Shown here: positions 58,272 through 64,000 of the stretch, in pieces
Position numbering within the stretch: the first letter of the stretch is position 1
Layout: each line of letters opens with the position of its first letter
DNA from: Edaphochlamys debaryana
Lineage: Eukaryota; Chlorophyta; Chlorophyceae; Chlamydomonadales
Length of the DNA: 64,000 nt
Assembly: GCA_016858145.1 (NCBI GenBank)
Contig: JAEHOE010000043.1
Location: 682,001 to 746,000, forward strand
Reading direction: 5' to 3'
Position numbers and translations under genes: made by a program
Notes under the pieces: model-generated
Told to the model about the DNA's origin: nothing
What the model saw: the letters and a program-made list of their open reading frames with translations, nothing else
Database searches by the model: none

Positions 58272-60102
58272 TCAGGACTTCTTGAGCGCTCCCTTCGCCG
58301 GTGCCTTGGCGGCGAGGGCCGCCTTCGCGTGCGCCTTGGCCTCCTCCTTCTCCTTCTTGAACTGTTCCCGGGCCTCCGCCATCACCTGGATGGGGTTGGA
58401 TGGGGTACAGACCAGAGTCAGATGCTTGCCGAGCTATATTTCTATACATAAAAGGTCGTCCGGGTCAGGACACAAGCGCACGTGCTCCTCGGTTAAAAGC
58501 AGAGCTGGAATCCTCCGCCTGCTCGTTGTCATACCGTAGTGCTACGCTAGATTCGCGACACCGTGTTCGCGAAATCTCGCGAACACGGTGGCGGGGCTAA
58601 ATGGAGACTGGGGGGGTGGAGGGGGCATCGCGAATTCCCGTGTGGTACGGCTCATACCCAGGCCGCCGAACCGTCATGAGGCTTGCGGTGTGTGCTTGCA
58701 CGGCTCAGCTGTACAGACCTAGGCACTACAGGCTTTGTCCGCAGCCTTGCCCAAACGTAAGCCTCTTGGCGAAGGCAGGCAGGTTTGGCATGCCTGTTGC
58801 CGCGAGCGCTTGTTAGCTATTGGGCGGGGGTGGGCTTGGGGGATGAACGGTGTTGTTGCTTGACGGTGTTGAAAGCATGCAGGGCAATTGCTGCTGGCAA
58901 CAGGGCGCCAGGGGAGGAACGGGAAACGGGAACGCCAGGGGAGGCCGCCGGCGGGGGCGGAAGCAGATTCGCGAAATCCGTGGCAGGGCTAATAAATGCC
59001 CCCGGCCCTCCGGCCCTTCCCTTCGCGAAACTCCGTGCTGCCAAGATCAATCTCAGGCCTTAAAATCGTGTTTGCGAATGCGTGTGTCGCGAATCCAGCA
59101 TAGCACTACGGTACGGTGAAGTGGGCAGTGCTATCCCCCTTGGCCGGGGTGTGCCCCGGAAAGCGTGCATGTTCGGGCCCGCAACCGGAGCGGGGTCACC
59201 TCGCTCGTTCAGGCCGGTCCAGACTCCACACTCCAAAATAACTCGGGACGCCTGGTGGTGGCGTCTGCCGCTGTGTTGGGTGCGTGCGGAGCCCGCAAGG
59301 GCGCCTGTGCTGTCAGGATCCTAGGCTGAGGCCGGGTCAGGGCGCCGTGCGCAACTCTGCCGGTCCCGCCGTTGCCGGTCCCGCCATTGCCTCGAGGCCG
59401 GTCAGCTCCTAACGCCCGAGTTAGGAGCTGACGCCACAGCTGCCCAGCCAGGCCAGCACACCAACGGCCTGGGTACTCCCTCTGCCTTGGTTAAACCCCA
59501 AGCCAACTCCTTCAAGCCCCGGCAAACCCATCTCCGTCCCGCTCTCACGTCCATGAAGGCTTCCGACGTGGACTTCAGGGTCATCCGCCCCGCCACATCG
59601 TAGTCCGGCTCATCGTCATCGTCCGCTTTCCCGGGGCGCCCGTGCACGTGGTCATCCTCCTCATCCTCGTCCTCGTCGTCGTCGTCGTGGTGCTGCCCAA
59701 GCTTGGGCTTGACGCCTGCGACGCGGAGGCGTGGTCCTCTGAGCACGAGCCAAGGGCCGCGCCAGGGCAGGGGGCGCAGCAGACGGCACGAACCCGCTGC
59801 TCGCAGACGCAGCTATATGACGTACCCGTCCGTGGACGCGCTTTGATTAGCGCTTTACGTGAGTTCCGCTCCTCCATGTACCTGCGCACGCGTTGCAGGA
59901 TGGCGTGGAATGCCACGCGAATGTCTCGGCTGTGTGCCGCCGGCAGCCCGCCGAGCCAAAGCCGTGTGGCTCATCACATTGCTGGCACAGACGCTTACTG
60001 GTTAATCTTTTGCTGAAGGGCAGGGTCCTTGCTTTCAGCAGGGTCATCATCCCCCTCCTCCTCGAAGAGAAGGTGCTTGTCCTTCCCCTTGGTTGCAGCC
60101 AT
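58272..60102 (-). CDS. Small acidic/charged protein with 23-nt microexon
   Basis: Four exons (minus): 59999-60102, 59859-59881, 59549-59736, 58272-58385; 142 residues with consistent phases. The sequence starts MAATKGKDKHLLFEEEGDDD, then IN-QYMEERNS (exon 2 is only 23 nt), LRVAGVKPKLG, an Asp/Glu block (HHDDDDEDEDEEDD), a conserved-looking DYDVAGRMTLKSTSEAFMD and a Lys/Ala helix (EQFKKEKEEAKAHAKAALAA). I recognise no family; an acidic tract beside a basic helix suits a nucleic-acid or histone-binding accessory protein, but that is a guess. The last intron is 1163 bp because it holds a MITE. The acceptor of exon 3 (CAGAG|GACC) was chosen for frame. Confidence 0.65.
58534..59111. mobile_element. 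MITE-like DNA transposon with 28-bp TIRs
   Basis: Ends 58534-58561 and 59084-59111 are inverted repeats with 26 of 28 matches (CCGTAGTGCTA, one change, GCT, one change, GATTCGCGACAC). Both ends are flanked by TA, as expected for a TA target-site duplication (Tc1/mariner-type insertion). The 578-bp interior has no transposase frame but several TCGCGAA subterminal motifs and a perfect hairpin. It sits in the last intron of the acidic-protein gene. Confidence 0.85.
58559..58590. repeat. Perfect 14-bp hairpin inside the MITE
   Basis: CACCGTGTTCGCGA and its exact reverse complement are separated by a 4-nt AATC loop, overlapping the inner end of the left TIR. Confidence 0.92.
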
Positions 60103-60830
60103 ATTCGCGTCTGCGAGATCTCCACCGGGCCGGCCCGGCCGAAAACTCTCGGGTCGATGCCCCTGTCAGCTGGACGGATGTGTATGCCGTGTAGCGCCAA
60201 ATGATACGTAATGGAAGAAGGTGGTATCGCTTCTGTAAGTGTGCACAGTGTGAGGAGTATCAGGACTGCCTGATGGGGAGCAGGTACCGCCGGATGGCGC
60301 TGCGCAAGGGGACAGAGGCGCGAGCCCAAAGTTGTCTTTTCCAGGAAAGGTCCTTTCCTTCCTAACATGTGGCCCGCGGCCATTGGCAGCGCCCTAGGGC
60401 GTGGCGGCTTGCGCCTGGGCGCAGGCACGCGAGGTGGGCGCGCGGGTGGCGATTGCACCATCGACAGCTCCAAACTCGCGCACCTCGCGGCGGTGTCTTT
60501 CCCAGCTCGACCCGTCAGAACGTTGCAGCATCTGAGGGCGCCGACATAGCAAGCGACCCTGCTCCCTGCACGTGCAGGTCGGGCCGTGGCTGCCGACCTC
60601 TTCGCCCCGGCAGCCCGCGCGGCCGCTTCCACAAGAGCTCACGGGCCTGCCGGGGAAGCCAGCACCAGCGGCGGTAGTGGCCCAAGCCGAGCCTACCCCA
60701 CGGAGCCGCGTGTTGGCGTTGGCGTGGTGGTGTTCAGGCGGCCGCCAGTCCAGGGCAGCCCGGATGCCGAGGTGGGGTAGGGTGGGGTCGGCCTGAGCGT
60801 TGCCGCGGGGCTCGGTGCGGCTGGGAGTTG
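60103..60830. other. Divergent promoter region
   Basis: Between the start codons of the acidic-protein gene (minus) and the Nudix gene (plus). No TATA box or other gene is seen. Confidence 0.5.
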
Positions 60831-62169
60831 ATGTCCTGGGGTACCCAGATGGTGCCACTTCGGTCCTCTCTCAAACTTCTATCCGCCTGGTATGTTCCGA
60901 ACTGCCAGGTGCTGTTGATCCGGCGGGGCAAGGAGCCTGACCGTGGCAAGTGGTGCTTTCCGGGGGGCTCCCTGGAGCTTGGTGAGGCGGCGAGGAGGGC
61001 AAGGGGCGGCGAGGAGGGCAGGATAGACTCTCCACCCCTGCTCCGCTTCGCGTCAAGAAGCAATCTTAGGTTAAATTGCCTTACTATGTGTTGCATGGTT
61101 ATGGCATGAGTGCAGAAGGACACTTGCGCAGATGGGTACACGTCGAGTGACCGCCGCATGCACCCGCGCCCGCCCCGCGCCTCTCCCTTGGCCCCCCTTC
61201 CGCCACTCGCAAGGCGAGACCATGGAGACCTGCGCGGAGCGTGAGGTGATGGAGGAGACGGGGCTGCGCCTCGCGGGGACCACGGCACGGGGCGGGGCAG
61301 GCTCGGGGCCCAGCTCTGGCGCCGGCGGGGGAGGGGGCCTGAGCCTGCACGACCTGAGGTCGGGGCCCATGCCCTTCGCGGCGGTGGACGTCATGCGGAG
61401 GGAGCCGGACGGTCGCATCCGGTACCACTACGCCGTGATAGAGGTGCGGGGCCTGTCCTGGGCCTGTTGCGGGCCTGTACGACAGCTGTTTTGCGCCTGT
61501 TGGGATCTGTTGGGGACCTGTCCGCGGCCTGTGCAGCTCGTGAAACCACACCCACCGCGCCTGGCTGCGGCCGCACTGCCTTCAACCCATGCCCTCCCTT
61601 CACCTCACGCATGGACCGCGCTCCCATCCCTCCCTTCCCGCTGTACGGCAGGTGGCGGCCCTGGCCGCTGACCCCGACGCCCCGCTGGTGCCGGGGGACG
61701 ACGCGGACGGGGCGCAGTGGGTGCGCGTGGGCAGCATGCGGGGCATGGCCGGTGGGTGCCTGGGGGGCAGGGTGGGGGGGGGGGCGTGGGGAGGCAGGCA
61801 GCAGGGCAGGTAGGTGCCCTCAGTCGGTGCAGAGGTCAGCGGCAGGGCAGGTGGGTGCGGAGGAGCAAGATGAAGGCAAGGAAGGTAACAACAGGGCCCA
61901 AGGGTGGGGCACTGGCCCAAGGGTGGGGTGGTGCCACGGTACACCGTGCTGACTTGGCAGCAACCAAGGGGGTGCAGCGGCTTGGTGGAGCGTGGCGAAG
62001 CCGGGAGGGCTGGGCTCCGCACTGGAGGGGCTCTTGGCCACATGCCTCGTGATCACACGCACCCTGACTTGGTCCCTGTCCCATCTCGCCGATGGCCGCA
62101 GACCTCACGGTGCGGTGTGACGAAATGGCCGAGGAGGCCGTGGCTCGCTTCGGTCGCCAAGCTCGGTAG
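60831..62169 (+). CDS. Nudix hydrolase
   Basis: Four exons: 60831-60981, 61214-61443, 61652-61751, 62102-62169; 182 residues. The complete Nudix box GSLELGE-x7-REVMEETGL is built across the exon 1/2 junction (G...E and RE..EE are the metal-binding positions). Upstream, NCQVLLIRRGKEPDRGKWCF is the usual strand pair leading into the box; downstream, YHYAVIEVAALAADPDAPLV and DDADGAQWVRVGSM form the rest of the fold. Nudix enzymes hydrolyse nucleoside diphosphates linked to another moiety with Mg2+; the short single-domain form resembles ADP-ribose or sanitising pyrophosphatases, but the substrate cannot be assigned. A Gly/Ala/Ser loop (about residues 78-92) is inserted after the box. No targeting peptide is evident. 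Confidence 0.88.
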
Positions 62170-64000
62170 CGGTGTCGCCGAGGTCTGTGCTGGGGACGGG
62201 GCGTGGACACGCTGACGGGGCGAGGACGCGTGGACTACCCTCACAGACCGACAGGGGGCCTCTTCACCCGGCAATGGCGCAGGCGGATGGGCACATAGCC
62301 TGTCAGTTATGACGTGGCAGTTGGGCTGCAGAGTGCAGTGGCTTGCCTGGTGGGTTTGCAGCTGAGGGGCAGAGCGCTGTTTCAGCTCCGTAGTGCCCCC
62401 TGCTGTATCAGCGCCGTACGTGATGCGTCCTGCACATGGCATGTGATAGCCCCACAGCATCTGGGGTCTGGGTTGTTGTCGACCTGGCGTATAAGTACTG
62501 ACTCTACGATGCAATGGACTGTGCTACATGGTTGGGGACGACGTCTGGACTCTGGCGTACATGATCAATGTTCCACGTTTGGGACGATGGCCTTCGTCGT
62601 GTTACGGGGTAGAACGTAGGCATTGCGGGGGCAAAGATCCTGTCTGAAGGTGGGTGGATAACCATACTACCGGTATGCCCTTCATCATACTAAGGTGTTG
62701 GAGTTAAGCATGGCGGGAGAGACGATCAGGACGACACTGGAGACTTGGATCCGGTAGAACCGGGGCCTGGGGAGAGGGAAAGCGGAAAGCCGCGGAGCGA
62801 GTGGAGGTGGGGCCCAAGCGCGACATCAAGGGCACATAGCCGGTGCAAGTGACATGGTCTTCGGCCAGCTGGCATAATCCATTTCATGTACACCGCGGAC
62901 GGACATGAGTGACATGATAGGCCATCTGTCGTGCCCTGCTCAGCCAGGGGCAGGGACCGACATGCCGTGTCCATTCATGTTGCCTGCTCATGTGACACGA
63001 GAGGGTAATTGAAGGCGAAGGCGAACGCCAGTGTTGGCATTTGGCAGTGTGGTGAGTGAGCGACGCAGCCAGCAGGGGTGTTTCCTGTTTCACGACTAGC
63101 ACCACTCGAAGCCGCTGGCGGAGCGTTGGAGGTAGACGGCCTTTGGGAGTGAGGGTCGAGGCTAGGGCAGGCTAGCGGCTGGAAGACGAGCAGGCGAGCA
63201 GCCGGTACGGGCTGTCGGGCTCTACAGTTGGCTTGCGAGGATAGAGACCAGATGAAGAGCTGCTACTCCACACAGCGACAGTGAATGGTCCTCATGCCAT
63301 TCGGTCGATGGGCCGTGGCACCCGGCTGAGGCTCCAGCGTGTACGTCGTGACCTGGCTCCAACACGGGACCGGCAAGAGACGAAACATTGCCTTCCTGAG
63401 GTGCGCCTTCCTGGAGTGCGTACCGGTCAGCTGTGAGGAGGTTCGATGAGTACCAGGGGCCTCGCAGGCACGAGTCATGGTGAGGAACGGCGGGAGGGTG
63501 GGGCAAGGATGGCCGCCCGTGCGTAGGCCAGTGTTGCTATCTTAGTGCGGAAGTGCGGGGGAGTGAGGCCATCCCGCACTTTTGGTGACGGAACGAGCCC
63601 TCGAGTGCGGAAGCGCCCGCACTCTTGTAGCAAACTTTGGTTACAAGTGCGGCCCGCGCCGGCACTTCTTGGCCCTTCTGGCGGCTCAAGTGCGGGGGGA
63701 CCCCAACCCCTGGGGGGCCCACCGAACGGGCGCGGCCAGCCGGGCAGGCATTCCCTGCCCACCCCAGCCGTCCACCCCACATCTCACACACTTGCAGCAT
63801 GCACTGCGGGGTTGCGCTATATTTCAGACCCCCAGTTGCCAACCCCCGCTTGTAACAGGCCTTCTGAACGCCGCGCCCTCGGCAGCGCCTTCCGCCGCAT
63901 ACCACCTCACCATCCCGCATTTTCTGGCGGCAAGGGCTAGCCAAGTGCGGGCGCACGTTTGGGGCCGCCAAGGGCCCGGACCCCGGGTCCAAGCCCAAAA
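62170..64000. other. Terminal non-coding region
   Basis: No gene is supported in the last 1.8 kb. The distal 450 bp hold hairpins built on AAGTGCGG (listed separately). Confidence 0.5.
63545..63700. repeat. Cluster of AAGTGCGG hairpins
   Basis: AAGTGCGGG 63551-63559 pairs with CCCGCACTT 63573-63581; GAGTGCGG 63603-63610 pairs with CCGCACTC 63617-63624; AAGTGC 63645-63650 pairs with GCACTT 63662-63667; a further AAGTGCGGG starts at 63688 and another near 63940. Nature unknown: possibly a palindromic mobile-element fragment. Confidence 0.8.

Noticed and set aside
59642..60016. Frame rich in Val/Leu/Ile (VVILLILVLVVVVV), membrane-like
   Set aside because: It is the antisense of the Asp/Glu block of the acidic protein; the hydrophobicity is an artefact of reading GAY/GAR codons backwards.

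Overview
The window looks like nuclear DNA of a green alga (Chlorophyta, probably Chlorophyceae). The evidence is very high GC, many short spliceosomal introns, TGTAA poly(A)-type signals downstream of several genes, two secreted (Ser/Pro)n hydroxyproline-rich-type wall or matrix proteins, a plant-type PP2A B'' subunit, a plant-type nucleotide-sugar transporter, and a eukaryotic selenocysteine elongation factor. A short (TTTAGGG)3 tract lies inside one intron. There is no operon structure. All CDS spans below are first-to-last coding base, with exon coordinates worked out by hand from GT/GC-AG sites, phase and protein continuity.

Layout: 693-2724 (+) F-box-like/ankyrin-type protein; 4554-6637 (+) UTR5-type nucleotide-sugar transporter, convergent with 7219-10865 (-) LON-domain protein; 12309-14283 (+) disordered Pro/Ala-rich protein; 17669-24601 (-) PP2A B'' EF-hand subunit; 25712-29457 (+) and 30345-35274 (+) tandem FAD-dependent monooxygenase paralogues; 36013-36330 (+) small probable mitochondrial membrane protein; 37735-43037 (-) selenocysteine-specific elongation factor EFSEC, divergent from 43562-46456 (+) Ala-rich coiled-coil protein; 47679-51885 (-) and 52696-57461 (-) tandem secreted proline-rich glycoproteins; 58272-60102 (-) small acidic protein whose last intron holds a MITE-like transposon; 60831-62169 (+) Nudix hydrolase. 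I found no rRNA, tRNA or CRISPR.

The genes are unrelated housekeeping or cell-surface functions rather than a pathway. The most unusual signal is structural. At least five genes carry partial copies of their own exon ends, often with the splice site, in the neighbouring intron, offset by about 60-130 bp. In EFSEC a 114-bp unit is present three times with perfectly conserved exon sequence and an open frame, exactly where the GTPase NKxD motif is split by an intron. GC-AG introns are frequent, and many introns run G-rich after the donor and C-rich before the acceptor. Both tandem gene pairs show intron-spanning patches of near identity that suggest gene conversion.
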